Of a stretch of 64,000 nt of DNA, positions 16,999-24,869 are shown in pieces (positions within the stretch are counted from its first letter, which is position 1; every line of letters starts with the position of its first letter). A program made the position numbers and the translations under genes. The notes under the pieces are model-generated. The model had not been told where the DNA came from. It saw only the letters and a list, made by a program, of their open reading frames with translations, and ran no database searches. This DNA is from Bradyrhizobium barranii subsp. barranii. Its GTDB lineage: Bacteria > Pseudomonadota > Alphaproteobacteria > Rhizobiales > Xanthobacteraceae. The stretch spans positions 5,005,501 through 5,069,500 of the forward strand of contig NZ_CP086136.1 in the NCBI RefSeq assembly GCF_017565645.3, in the 5' to 3' direction.

Positions 16999-18362
16999 AC
17001 CTGGGCCGCCGTCGAGGTCATCGACTGTGCCGTGCTTTCCATGGTGGAGGAGGCGCGGGAGAGGCCGCCGACGAGCTCGGTGACCTTGGCTTCGAATGCG
17101 CGGGTGAGCCCGTCGAGCGCCTGGGCACGGCGCATCTTGCCGTCGTTCTCGGCCTGCTTCTCGGCTGCGAGCCGGTCGGCCCGGATCATGTTGTCCTTGA
17201 ACACCTGGACGGCGGAGGCCATCGCACCGATCTCGTCGGAACGCTCGGCGCCGGGGATCTCGTCCGCAACGTCGCCGTCGGCAAGGCGCGACATCCGCGT
17301 CGTCAGGCTGACGATCGGAGCGCAGACGCGGCGGCGGACCATCACGATCAGGCCGGCGCTGGCGATCAGCACGGCGAGGAGGCCGGCCAGCGCAATGGTG
17401 AAGCTGGTGCGCGCGGCGGAGGAAGCGCCGGCGAGGATCTGTTCGGCGTTGTCGTAGAAGGCGTCGCGGACGCCGATGATGGACCCGAGGCCCTTCTGGG
17501 ACGCCACGTAAAAGGTTTCGACATCGTGCTCGTACTTGCCGCTGACGGCGCCGTCCTTGACGAGCTTCATCTCGCGGCCGAATTCCTCGACATAGTTCGA
17601 GTTCATCGTCTCCAGCGCTGCGGCGACGTTGGCCGGAGTTGCCGCATTGCCACGCAATTCCATCAGCGACATCACGATCTGGTCGTTGCGGCCCTGCATG
17701 CGGGCCATGTCGGCCTTCTCGGCGTCGTTGGCCACTTTCTTCGCGCCGACGAGGTTCTTGTGCACGCTGGAATTGAGGCCGCCGACGTCGCGCAGCGTCA
17801 TGGCGATGTTGGCGTAGTTGGACTGGCGGTAGGCGTCGCCGTTCAGGATCGCCATGCGGCGGACCTGCTCGTTGAGCAGGGCGGTGACGCCGGCATTGAG
17901 CACGGCATTGTCGGCGACGACCTTTTTGGCGGCGTCCTTGCGGGCATCCGCAGGTCCTGCGATCGCCTTGTCGATGGCCTCGCGGAGCGCGGTGAATTTC
18001 GAATTGATCGCGTCGATGTTGCTGCCGATGGTGGCGCCGTCGTCGAACGGGCCGGGCAGCTCCTTGCGCAGCGCGTTCATCCTGTCGCGGGCGCCGTCGG
18101 TCTGCTTGCGCAGCTTGTCGTGCTCGGTCAGCTGCGCCGGATCGACCGTCGCTGGCCCGTAGAGGATGTTGGTGGCGAAGCCGCGCTCGGGGTTGAGGTA
18201 GCGCGGGATGTCGCTGGCGGCGCGGACGATCGCGAGGCGTCCCTGCGCTTCGGCGATCCTGTCCATCGTCTGGTACTTCGTCACGGCGACGTAGACGGCG
18301 AGGCCGCCGCCGACTGTCGAGAGCGAGACGATGGCGGTGGTCAGCAGCGTACCGATTTTCAT
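16999..18362 (-). pseudogene. methyl-accepting chemotaxis protein, C-terminus deleted
   Basis: The N-terminus MKIGTLLTTAIVSLSTVGGGLAV is a membrane helix. A periplasmic sensing region of about 300 residues follows, then a second helix (FTIALAGLLAVLIASAGLIVMV) and a HAMP domain (LTTRMSRLADGDVADEIPGAERSDEIGAMASAVQVFKDN). The sequence is normal up to STAAQVN, then enters antisense acyltransferase DNA. The whole methyl-accepting signalling domain (about 250 residues with the receptor tip) is absent, so it cannot signal to CheA. The exact junction is uncertain by some ten bases. Confidence 0.85.
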
Positions 18363-18496
18363 GATCTGTCCGGCAATTGGCGCGGGGAAGAAAATTATTC
18401 TGCGCAAACGATAGGCATCCGGTGTTAATCCGGAGTTTACGCTGCCGGCCGCCATGCTCGGTCTGCATGCGTCCATTCGTCTAGGCGTAGGTCGCG

Positions 18497-18937
18497 CTAG
18501 CGCGCCGGCCGATCGAGCCTGGCGAGCATCTCCAGCGTCGCGCCGTCGCGCTCGCCTGCGAAATATCGGGCGAGCGCCTGGTCGAAGACGAGTTCGTCGG
18601 AGACCGCGCCGAACAACGTCATCGACGAGCGGAATTTGGCGTCATCGGGCGCGCCGAGGATCGCGTTGATGGTTCGTCCCTCGACGGCAAGCACGAGTGT
18701 GGTGCATTCAACGAGTCGCGAACCGAGCACGGGGTGGGCGAGGTAGGCTCTGGCCTCCGCGCGCGAGCCGATGGCGTAGCGCTGCGACATGGTGCTGAAG
18801 CCGAGGCCGGCGATCTGCGGGAAGACGAACCACATCCAGTGAGTCTGTTTCCGGCCCCGGGCCAGCTCCCCCTGGACGTCGCGAAAAACCGGGTCCTGTG
18901 CCCTGATAAAGCGCTCTAGGTCGAAAGGATCGGTCAT
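18497..18937 (-). CDS. DUF1810 family protein
   Basis: A protein of about 146 residues (start MTDPFDLERFIRAQDPVF) with the DUF1810 signature words GRKQTHWMWFVFPQIAGLG, YAIGSRAEARAYLAHPVLG, PDDAKFRSSMTLF and FDQALARYFAGERDGATLE. The family is cytoplasmic and of unknown function. The start at 18937 is chosen over an ATG four codons upstream because it matches the family N-terminus. It is the last clear host gene before the prophage. Confidence 0.88.
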   Translation of the reverse strand: MTDPFDLERFIRAQDPVFRDVQGELARGRKQTHWMWFVFPQIAGLGFSTMSQRYAIGSRAEARAYLAHPVLGSRLVECTTLVLAVEGRTINAILGAPDDAKFRSSMTLFGAVSDELVFDQALARYFAGERDGATLEMLARLDRPAR

Positions 18938-18949
18938 TGGATACCTCAA

Positions 18950-19122
18950 GGGGGGCTTGCCGGCCGCGATTATGCCTAAGTTTTGGCTCCCAACTTAGTC
19001 AATCGTCGTAACTAGTTGATATTATTGTATATTTTTCACGTTACATTGTTTCGGGCTAACCGTGGGCTAACGCGATCCCAAAAACGTAGAGGAAAGCTAA
19101 ACCGCTTTTCGTATCGGACTAA
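18950..19122. other. AT-rich region before first IS1380; possible prophage edge
   Basis: No gene is seen. The stretch is AT-rich (for example near 19010-19045) and has the direct words GGGCTAACCGTGGGCTAACG. A phage attachment site may be near here, but no matching right copy or integrase was found in the window. Confidence 0.3.
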
Positions 19123-19288
19123 CCCGTCCTATTCGTGAGAGTGCGGCTTTTGGGCCCGATTGATGCGGCCGCACATCTTGTCTGACGAGGCGCACAGGAT
19201 TGCCTTCGGCTTTTCGCCGCCTGACGACCGGTACTTTGCAACGCGCTTGAGGGATGGGTTGGGCGAACGGGGGCGGACGCCCCGCCGG

Positions 19289-20632
19289 TCAAGGACCGAG
19301 CGGCAGCAGCGCGCCGGGCAAGCCGCAGATCAGGTCGGCTTCGGGACATGCCGCGGCAAACGCAAGGCGAATGCGGCTCGTGGTCTCGACGACACGGGCG
19401 GCGATTTTCAAGAGCCGAAGACGCAGCGTCGCGAACTCGGCAGCGGCCAATTCCCGGGCTTTGGGAATGGCGTCGCGCACGGTCAGCATCAGCCAATAAG
19501 CGGCCGTATGGAGCACGAGACGGACCTGGTTGGCGAGCGCCGAACGGCAGCTGGTGCGATCGGAGGCGAGCTGCGTCTTATGCAGCTTGATCAGATTCTC
19601 GGCTTGGCCGCGCGCGCAATACAGGCTGTCGTAGATCCACTCGGCCGAGCCGACATCGAGGCTGGTGACGACGAAGCGGATGTCGAGGCCGAGCATCGTC
19701 GCCTCAATACGGGCGACAGTGCGCCGTTCGCGATCCCAGGACTTTGCCTTGTGGCGCGTCTCGGTATAGCCACGCAGAACCGGCAGGTTCTCGATGGCGC
19801 GTCGCGTGCGGATGTCGTCGGCGACCTCGTCGACTTTTCTGGCGAGAGGCTTGGTGCCGGACAGACCGAAGATGTAGTCGATGCCGTTGGTCTCGCACCA
19901 CGCCATGGCCTCCGGCCGGGCATAGTGCCCGTCGCCACGGAACGTAATTTGCGTGTTGTGCCATCGCGTCCGGATATGCCGTACCAGGCGGCGCAGATGG
20001 GCACGCACCTCGACGCCGCCCGGCGTCTTGCCGGGCCGCAGCACGACGGCCACGGGCCGGCTCTTCTCCGTGTCGTAGACGTGGATCGGCAGGAAGCAGC
20101 GTTCGTCATAATGAGCGTTGAACAGCGAGAGCTGCTGATGGCCGTGGACGACGTCGCAGGTATCATCGATGTCGAGCGTGACGGATGCCGGCTCGTGGGG
20201 GTAGCTATCCATCCATGCGTCGACCAAAATGTAGGTCAGCCGGATCACGTCGCGCAGGCGCGGAGCATTCTCCAGCCGCGACAGCGTCGGCTGGGAACAC
20301 AAATCCCGGCCCGTGTCCGGCAGCCGTCCGCAGGCCAGTTTGAATGCCGGATCGGACCTCAGATGATCGAGGTCGTCGGCGTCCTCGTAGCCGCAGCAGA
20401 TCGCGAACATGCGAGCGCGGAGCATATCGACCAGGCTGTGCACGACCCGCGTCGGATCGCGCCGATCCGGGAACACCCGGGCCAGATTGTTGGCCAAACC
20501 GAGACGCCGCTCGGCCATCGCCAGAAGCATCACGCCCCCGTTCGAGGTTAGGCGCCCACCATCGAAGGCAGCTGTGACTTTCTTGGCGTGAACGGCTGGA
20601 AACGAGAAGGGCGGAATCGTATCGTCGGTCAT
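19289..20632 (-). CDS. IS1380 family transposase (copy 1)
   Basis: A 447-residue DDE transposase of the IS1380 group. It starts MTDDTIPPFSFPAVHAKKV, with TLDIDDTCD carrying the first catalytic Asp, ITFRGDGHYARPEAMAWCE the second, and CARGQAENLIKLHKTQLASDRTSC the Glu region. The frame is intact and preceded by the inner right end. The same protein is encoded at 30402-31745, indicating recent movement. Confidence 0.95.
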   Translation of the reverse strand: MTDDTIPPFSFPAVHAKKVTAAFDGGRLTSNGGVMLLAMAERRLGLANNLARVFPDRRDPTRVVHSLVDMLRARMFAICCGYEDADDLDHLRSDPAFKLACGRLPDTGRDLCSQPTLSRLENAPRLRDVIRLTYILVDAWMDSYPHEPASVTLDIDDTCDVVHGHQQLSLFNAHYDERCFLPIHVYDTEKSRPVAVVLRPGKTPGGVEVRAHLRRLVRHIRTRWHNTQITFRGDGHYARPEAMAWCETNGIDYIFGLSGTKPLARKVDEVADDIRTRRAIENLPVLRGYTETRHKAKSWDRERRTVARIEATMLGLDIRFVVTSLDVGSAEWIYDSLYCARGQAENLIKLHKTQLASDRTSCRSALANQVRLVLHTAAYWLMLTVRDAIPKARELAAAEFATLRLRLLKIAARVVETTSRIRLAFAAACPEADLICGLPGALLPLGP

Positions 20633-20740
20633 GGCGGGCGTGGCGTTCGCGGTTGGAGGTGATGGGGTTGGCTTCGCAACCGAATCCTACGCCGCATCAG
20701 CGCTTTACCCCTCAGGCGCACTCTTACGAATAAGACGGGT
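20615..20740. repeat. inner IS1380 right-end copy
   Basis: This stretch, covering the transposase start and upstream DNA to AATAAGACGGG, is repeated with about ten differences and an 18-base length difference at 20950-21088. Its terminal repeat is degenerate (CTCTTACGAATAAGACGGG) and is followed by TTAA. Confidence 0.85.
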
Positions 20741-20949
20741 TAAGTTGAAGAAAGATTGAGTGACTCCCGATCATTTCTGTGCCGAAACGTGGAGTCGCGG
20801 TCGTGCCGCGTCCAAAGAAACCGGCGCGAGCGGCCTATTAGACGCGGTAGGTGATCAGCCTCCGAAACGAGACTATCAAGCATGAAGAGATCGAGCGCGA
20901 GGCAGAGGTTTTATTTGTGTTGAATTCTTGCTTCTCGATAGTGGTCTGA

Positions 20950-21088
20950 AATCGTATCATCGGTCATGGCGGGCGTGGCGTTCGCGGTTGAAGGTGATGG
21001 GGTGGCTTCGCAACCGAATCCTACGCCGCATCAGCGCTTTACACCACGCTCGCCAGCCTCTCAGGCGCCCTCTCGCGAATAAGACGGG
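20950..21088. repeat. outer IS1380 right-end copy
   Basis: A second version of the right end, including a duplicate of the first six transposase codons (MTDDTI) that then run into unrelated sequence. Its terminal repeat (CTCTCGCGAATAAGACGGG) matches the left end better than the inner copy does, and it is the one flanked by the 4-bp duplication, so it is the end actually used. Confidence 0.85.
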
Positions 21089-21209
21089 CTAACGGCGCTG
21101 GCCTGGTTTCGACCTCAGTGCGAAATTTGAATGTGCGGTAAGCAAATTTTGATAGTGACGTGATTTTAGATCATTTCTAAATTCGTTCCTTCTTCGGAAT
21201 GAGGGGAAC

Positions 21210-21392
21210 ATGCGAGAATTTCGCGCATATTTAATCGATGGCGCGGGGCACATAACGCTCCGAGTTGATATTGTGGTGGAGGACGAGGCGGAAGCTCGGC
21301 AACGAGCCAAGCTGCTTGTAGACGGGCGCGCGGTAGAGCTTTGGGAAGGCGCAACCAGGCTCGATAGATTTGAGCCAATCAGCAGGCGCTAA
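21210..21392 (+). CDS. small conserved-type hypothetical protein
   Basis: A 60-residue acidic protein (MREFRAYLIDGAGHITLRVD...EDEAEARQRAKLLVDGRAVELWEG...FEPISRR). It reads like the short DUF-type proteins widespread in rhizobial genomes and phages: alternating strands with a central helix. GAGGGGAA lies upstream. It is followed at once by a hairpin terminator. Function unknown. Confidence 0.65.
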   Translation: MREFRAYLIDGAGHITLRVDIVVEDEAEARQRAKLLVDGRAVELWEGATRLDRFEPISRR

Positions 21393-21412
21393 GGCCGCCC
21401 CAGTTGGCGGCC
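21393..21412. terminator. hairpin after small gene
   Basis: GGCCGCC (21393-21399) pairs with GGCGGCC (21406-21412) around a 6-base loop, directly after the stop of the preceding small gene. No long T-run follows. Confidence 0.5.
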
Positions 21413-21420
21413 CAAACAAA

Positions 21421-21454
21421 AGGCTCCAGTCCGGGGCTGGCAAGACTGGAGCCT
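21421..21454. terminator. long perfect hairpin between convergent genes
   Basis: AGGCTCCAGTC (21421-21431) pairs perfectly with GACTGGAGCCT (21444-21454). It lies between convergent genes and may act as a two-way terminator or belong to a small RNA. Confidence 0.45.
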
Positions 21455-21516
21455 CTGGGAGCCTGAGCACGCGGTGAGTGGCGCGCTCGGCTAGCTGCTC
21501 ATTCTATCCAAATGAT

Positions 21517-21540
21517 AGGGGCCGCGCTATGGCGGCCCCT
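21517..21540. terminator. third hairpin, GC-rich
   Basis: AGGGGCCGC (21517-21525) pairs with GCGGCCCCT (21532-21540) around GCTATG. It is the third perfect hairpin within 150 bases. Confidence 0.45.
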
Positions 21541-21686
21541 GCCGGTTGCAATAATTGTTCGTGATGAAATGCCAGCCCCGGCAGCATAAATTAAAATCAG
21601 CAGCCGCCCGAAATCAAGTGTCCTGCTTCGTCGCAGCGGGCGTCCTAATGAGGACAGCACCGGCTAACCGCCAAAACCGGGAAAAG

Positions 21687-22016
21687 CTAGACCGCCTTCA
21701 GCGAACGCGGCGGGCGGCCGGGCTTTCGGCCTCCTGCGCGAGCCTTCATCGCTTGTGACAGCGCGGACTTCGGGTCGCGCAAATCCCGCTGCCAAGCGAC
21801 CACCTCATCCTTGAACCAGAGCTTGCGGTGCGGCGTGATCGGCTCTCCCTGCGGAAAGACCTTGTCTCGCTCCAGCCGGAACAAGGTCGTGCGGCTGATT
21901 GGGATGATCGCCAGAACCTGCTCGGCGTTGAGCATGGGCCGCACCTCGGAGGCAGACTCGTCGGTGCGTTCGTTTTCGTTGGTGGTGGTCTCGGTGCTCT
22001 GGTCGCGGTTGCTCAC
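21687..22016 (-). CDS. AlpA/MerR-type helix-turn-helix protein
   Basis: A 109-residue protein. The N-terminus is acidic and probably disordered. Residues 28-75 (MLNAEQVLAIIPISRTTLFRLERDKVFPQGEPITPHRKLWFKDEVVAWQRDL) have the winged-helix pattern of AlpA-type phage regulators and excisionases. The tail GGRKPGRPPRSLKAV is an AT-hook-like basic motif. It is likely to control excision or early phage genes. It is the downstream gene of a leftward group with two hypothetical genes. Confidence 0.8.
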   Translation of the reverse strand: MSNRDQSTETTTNENERTDESASEVRPMLNAEQVLAIIPISRTTLFRLERDKVFPQGEPITPHRKLWFKDEVVAWQRDLRDPKSALSQAMKARAGGRKPGRPPRSLKAV

Positions 22017-22027
22017 GGGCGGCCCTC

Positions 22028-22354
22028 CTAACGCTTGTAGACGGGTTCAGGCGCGCCTGCCGGGCGCTGGTTGGTCTCCTCGATCCCCTTGCCGGTGATC
22101 GAGTAGCTGATGGGGTCGTAGCGCTTGCGCTCCGGGCTGATCTCGATCAGGCACCGCGCCATCAGGACGGCGCGGTGTTCGCTCTTGGGCAACCCCTTCG
22201 CGTTGGAGCTGGCGGGGGTGTTCGCCTTGAACCAGTTAAGCGCCTTGCGCTCGTCGAGGCTCAGCAGGCGCTCGGGCTTCTTCGGGGCTGGTGCCGGGGT
22301 CGGCGCTTCGACATCGCCGACGCCCATGAAGGGATCGTGCTGCGCCATGGTCAC
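22028..22354 (-). CDS. hypothetical phage protein
   Basis: About 108 residues, with a GTG start overlapping the upstream stop (GTGA at 22354-22351) or an ATG two codons in. It has a proline-rich N-terminus (EAPTPAPAPKKPERLL) and a compact C-terminal part (LPKSEHRAVLMARCLIEISPERKRYDPISYSITGKGIEE). No known domain was recognised. Translational coupling places it in one operon with its neighbours. Confidence 0.62.
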   Translation of the reverse strand: MTMAQHDPFMGVGDVEAPTPAPAPKKPERLLSLDERKALNWFKANTPASSNAKGLPKSEHRAVLMARCLIEISPERKRYDPISYSITGKGIEETNQRPAGAPEPVYKR

Positions 22355-22740
22355 AGCCTCAGCAGCCGGTCGGCAATCTCCCCGACCGCATCGCCGATGC
22401 GCGTGGTCTCGTCGTTGACACGCATGCAGGCGTCGATCTGCTCGTTGAGCGTGACCTTGGTGGCGGCACCGCCGACCAAGATTTGCTGCTGCAGGGCGTC
22501 GAGCTGCTTCTTCAATTCGACGATGCGGTCGCAGACATCGCCGACGACCTTATCGACCAGCGAATTGATAGCGTCGCGCTGCGGCGCGCCGTAGGTGGGT
22601 GGCTGCACCATGGGCTGCTGCGGTGCAGGCGGATGCGCCGGATAGATGCGCGTGGCCGACCGCTCGATCTCGTCGCGCAGGGCGGCGATGCGGTCGCGTT
22701 CATTTCTGTGTGTGTCGGATTGGCGAGCGTATGCGTCCAT
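22351..22740 (-). CDS. hypothetical coiled-coil protein
   Basis: A 129-residue protein, first gene after the palindromic site at 22786-22800. It has a proline-rich middle (YPAHPPAPQQPMVQPP) and then a long helical heptad region (INSLVDKVVGDVCDRIVELKKQLDALQQQIL) likely to form a coiled coil. No enzymatic motif. Function unknown. Confidence 0.62.
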   Translation of the reverse strand: MDAYARQSDTHRNERDRIAALRDEIERSATRIYPAHPPAPQQPMVQPPTYGAPQRDAINSLVDKVVGDVCDRIVELKKQLDALQQQILVGGAATKVTLNEQIDACMRVNDETTRIGDAVGEIADRLLRL

Positions 22741-22785
22741 GGACGAAACTCCCCTTGCTCTCTTGTTGAGAGCGGGGAGCGTATC

Positions 22786-22800
22786 TCGTACTCAGTACGA
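22786..22800. promoter_or_regulatory. candidate repressor operator, perfect palindrome
   Basis: TCGTACT-C-AGTACGA is a perfect 15-base palindrome in the promoter region of the leftward gene at 22740, just after the XRE repressor gene. A near copy lies at 23357-23371. Both flank the repressor gene, as expected for phage operators. Confidence 0.6.
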
Positions 22801-22818
22801 AACGCAACTGCGTTCGAT

Positions 22819-23187
22819 CTAGGCCCGAACCTTCTTCTTCAGCAGCTCGACCTGCTTTTTCGCTGCCGCCAGTTCAGCTTCCGCCTTGGCGCGCGCCGTT
22901 GCACGCTGCTCGGCGGTTTTTAGGCTGGCTCTGAATTGCGGGGATAAGTGTTTGTCCAGTCCCCACCACAGCCATTCGGCGAGCGGTTCCTTCAGCTTCT
23001 CCCTGAGAAGGAAGGCGATTTCGCGCGGGATCGGGTAGCCGCGCTCGTAATTGTTCCAGCGCTTCATGTCGATGCCGATCTTGTCGGCAAAGACTTGCTG
23101 GCTCCCCGCTGCAACGACCTCTCGCAACAGTCTCAGCCGCGCCTTGTACGCGTCGGCGTCCTTCTCGAAACCCTTGATCTTCTTCAT
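22819..23187 (-). CDS. XRE-type phage repressor
   Basis: A 122-residue protein. The helix-turn-helix region ARLRLLREVVAAGSQQVFADKIGIDMKRWNNYERGYPIPREIAFLLREKL is XRE-like, followed by EWLWWGLDKHLSPQF and a lysine- and alanine-rich coiled coil. It is divergent from the Cro-like gene at 23403, the classical lysis-lysogeny switch layout, with operator-like palindromes on both sides. A paralogue (62620-62967) shares RWNNYE-GYP and EWLW-G. It lacks a peptidase domain, so it is not a LexA-like cleavable repressor. Confidence 0.8.
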   Translation of the reverse strand: MKKIKGFEKDADAYKARLRLLREVVAAGSQQVFADKIGIDMKRWNNYERGYPIPREIAFLLREKLKEPLAEWLWWGLDKHLSPQFRASLKTAEQRATARAKAEAELAAAKKQVELLKKKVRA

Positions 23188-23220
23188 GCAATCTCGCCCC
23201 AGCGCGTGTGTGCAGAAAGA

Positions 23221-23247
23221 TACCTATAACTGGTATACACATAGGTA
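23221..23247. promoter_or_regulatory. inverted repeat in repressor promoter region
   Basis: TACCTAT (23221-23227) and ATAGGTA (23241-23247) flank a 13-base spacer that contains GTATAC, about 35 bases before the XRE repressor start. It is a candidate operator or part of the promoter. Confidence 0.5.
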
Positions 23248-23356
23248 ATGCAACCTGCGCGAAGTTGTATCGCACTTAATGCGCCTGCGCAATGAGTACG
23301 AATTTATAGCTCGACCGTCCTTTAAATCCCGCCGCAATTCCGCCGCCGTCGCCAAG

Positions 23357-23371
23357 TCGTACTGAGTTCGA
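23357..23371. promoter_or_regulatory. candidate operator, near-palindrome
   Basis: TCGTACT-G-AGTTCGA differs from the perfect palindrome at 22786-22800 by one arm base and lies about 32 bases before the Cro-like gene. A half site (GAGTACGA) is present near 23294-23301. Confidence 0.58.
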
Positions 23372-23402
23372 TGGCAATCACGCTTGCGAACGGAAGTCGA
23401 TC

Positions 23403-23618
23403 ATGCGCAGACTGGCGACCGCGAAGGCAGTGGTCGATCACCTCGGCGGTTTGTCGAAGGTGGCGGCCCTGACGGACACGAGCATCAACACCGCGAAGAA
23501 CTGGCCGGGTCGCGCAGGGGCGTTCCCTGCGACCACGTATGTCGTGATGAGCCGCGCGCTGCGGCGCCGTCGTGCGACTGCGGACCCGCGTCTCTGGGGC
23601 ATGCGCGGTCTGGAGTGA
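23403..23618 (+). CDS. Cro-like DNA-binding protein
   Basis: A 71-residue protein (MRRLATAKAVVDHLGGLSKVAALTDTSINTAKNWPGRAGAFPATTYVVMSRALRRR...). Residues 10-50 have the helix-turn-helix spacing of phage Cro or CII-like regulators (VDHLGG-VAALTDTSINTAKNW). It is the first gene of the rightward early operon and divergent from the XRE repressor. DNA binding and an early-switch role are inferred from position and pattern. Confidence 0.68.
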   Translation: MRRLATAKAVVDHLGGLSKVAALTDTSINTAKNWPGRAGAFPATTYVVMSRALRRRRATADPRLWGMRGLE

Positions 23619-23623
23619 CGCGC

Positions 23624-23863
23624 ATGGGCATCAGCCTCGATCAGTGGGACCAGCGGATCGGTCCACGCCTCGACGAGATCAGGTGGCACGCCGACGCGAT
23701 CCTGCGTGCCGTCAACGCGATGCATCTGCAACCCGATTTCGAGGCGTGGGCTGAAGGCCAGCTGGTGCTGACCAAGGACGCCCTGACGTACTCGCTGCGT
23801 CAGGTCTCCCGCGCGCTCGATGCGTACAGGGAGAAGCCCCATGACACTGGAGCTGGTCCATAG
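23624..23863 (+). CDS. hypothetical early phage protein
   Basis: About 79 residues starting MGISLDQWDQRIGPRLDEIRWHADAI. It is mainly helical and has no known motif. The start at 23624 follows the previous stop by five bases. It overlaps the next gene by 23 bases, typical of a tightly packed early operon. Confidence 0.6.
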   Translation: MGISLDQWDQRIGPRLDEIRWHADAILRAVNAMHLQPDFEAWAEGQLVLTKDALTYSLRQVSRALDAYREKPHDTGAGP

Positions 23864-24041
23864 CTCGCTGACCATCGAAACGGAGCAGCGCGTCCTGCGC
23901 ATGCAGAGCGACGCGCTGATCCTCAAGAACGAGATGACCAAGGCGCAGGCCCGCGCCGTGTTCCTGATCCTGCAGGACGCCCGCGACAACCTGTTGAGCG
24001 TCCTCGACCGCGCCGAATGGGACGGAGTGATCAAGCGATGA
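23841..24041 (+). CDS. hypothetical early phage protein
   Basis: 66 residues from the ATG at 23841, preceded by AGGGAG inside the previous gene. It is helical and acidic (LVHSSLTIETEQRVLRMQSDAL...AEWDGVIKR). Its stop overlaps the ATG of the Gp157 gene. Function unknown. Confidence 0.58.
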   Translation: MTLELVHSSLTIETEQRVLRMQSDALILKNEMTKAQARAVFLILQDARDNLLSVLDRAEWDGVIKR

Positions 24042-24538
24042 ATGAACGTGAAGCCGACATGCTCCGCATCGAGATCGAGCGGCTGATCGGGCAGTATCCC
24101 GAGATCGCCGAAGACGAGGTGCTGCGCGCCGACATGCTCGACGGCGAGACCCAGATCAGCGACGTGCTCACCCATCTGATCCGCGAAGGTGAAGACGCGA
24201 AGGCGATGAAGGAGGCGACCAAGGCGCGCCAGGACGACCTCAAGGCGCGCGCCCAGCGGTTCGAGCGGCGCGTCGAGTTCACGCGCGATCTGATGGCGGC
24301 GATCTTGGATGCCGCCAACCTGCGCAAGCTGGAGCTGGCGGAAGGCACGATCTTCCTGCGCAACAACCCGCAGCAGATCGTCGGCGAGGTGATCCCCGAC
24401 GCGTTGCCCGACGACCTCGTCAAGATCGAGCGCAAGCCCGACCGCACCAAGATCAAGGACGCGCTGAAGGCCGGGCGCGAGCTGCCCGGCCTCGCGCTCT
24501 CGAACTCCCCGCCCTCTGTTGTCGTGACGGTGAAGTGA
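24038..24538 (+). CDS. Gp157-type phage protein
   Basis: A 166-residue protein with the siphovirus Gp157 (PF05565) layout. An N-terminal helical part is followed by long coiled-coil helices (TKARQDDLKARAQRFERRVEFTRDLMAAILDAANLRKLELAEGTIFLRNNPQQIVGEV). The end has DDLVKIERKPDRTKIKDALKAGRELPGLAL, a very characteristic family motif. Gp157 proteins have been linked to phage resistance in Streptococcus; the mechanism is unclear. It sits directly before a Rad52-type gene, a frequent early-operon pairing. Confidence 0.83.
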   Translation: MNEREADMLRIEIERLIGQYPEIAEDEVLRADMLDGETQISDVLTHLIREGEDAKAMKEATKARQDDLKARAQRFERRVEFTRDLMAAILDAANLRKLELAEGTIFLRNNPQQIVGEVIPDALPDDLVKIERKPDRTKIKDALKAGRELPGLALSNSPPSVVVTVK

Positions 24539-24855
24539 TGAGCAAGGATGACGACTACGACCTCAAGAAGTCGCGGGCGCTGCGCGACGCGGGAATGTCG
24601 CTCACGCGCGATCATAACCCGGAGTTCAAGGCGCAGTTTGCGCGTTTCATCGATCACCTGCCGCGCGGTTGGATCGGGACATGCGAGGACATCCGCGCCC
24701 ACTGGCCCGGCGTCCGACCGGCCACGCCGCACGCATGGGGCGCGTGCTGGAACGCCGCCAAGAAGCGCGGCCAGCTCGTCGAGCTGGCGACCAAGGTGCC
24801 CATGACCGGGGTCAAGTCGCATGGCCGCCGCACCAATCTGCACCGCCGGGCCTGA
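24538..24855 (+). CDS. hypothetical early phage protein
   Basis: About 105 residues starting MSKDDDYDLKKSRALRDAGMSLT. The centre (RGWIGTCEDIRAHWPGVRPATPHAWGACWNAAKKRGQLVEL) looks like a compact DNA-binding or winged-helix domain, and the tail is basic (KSHGRRTNLHRRA). No family recognised. It shares one base with the Gp157 stop codon. Confidence 0.6.
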   Translation: MSKDDDYDLKKSRALRDAGMSLTRDHNPEFKAQFARFIDHLPRGWIGTCEDIRAHWPGVRPATPHAWGACWNAAKKRGQLVELATKVPMTGVKSHGRRTNLHRRA

Positions 24856-24869
24856 ACGGAGCAACGCCG

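Larger units (their letters stand above)
19123..21088 (-). mobile_element. IS1380-family element, copy 1, with duplicated right end
   Basis: The left end CCCGTCCTATTCGTGAGAG starts at 19123. The right end reads ...CTCTCGCGAATAAGACGGG to 21088. Both are flanked by CTAA (19119-19122 and 21089-21092), a 4-bp duplication as expected for IS1380. The length of 1966 bp is longer than a simple copy because the right end occurs twice (inner 20615-20740, outer 20950-21088). A copy of the same length, apparently identical, lies at 30236-32201. Confidence 0.93.

Noticed and set aside
16854..18428. Long + strand frame of 524 residues
   Set aside because: Its first 45 residues are the acyltransferase tail; the rest is the antisense shadow of the chemotaxis gene.
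19160..20551. Long + strand frame opposite the IS1380 transposase
   Set aside because: Shadow of a high-GC gene; the minus-strand transposase has all family motifs.
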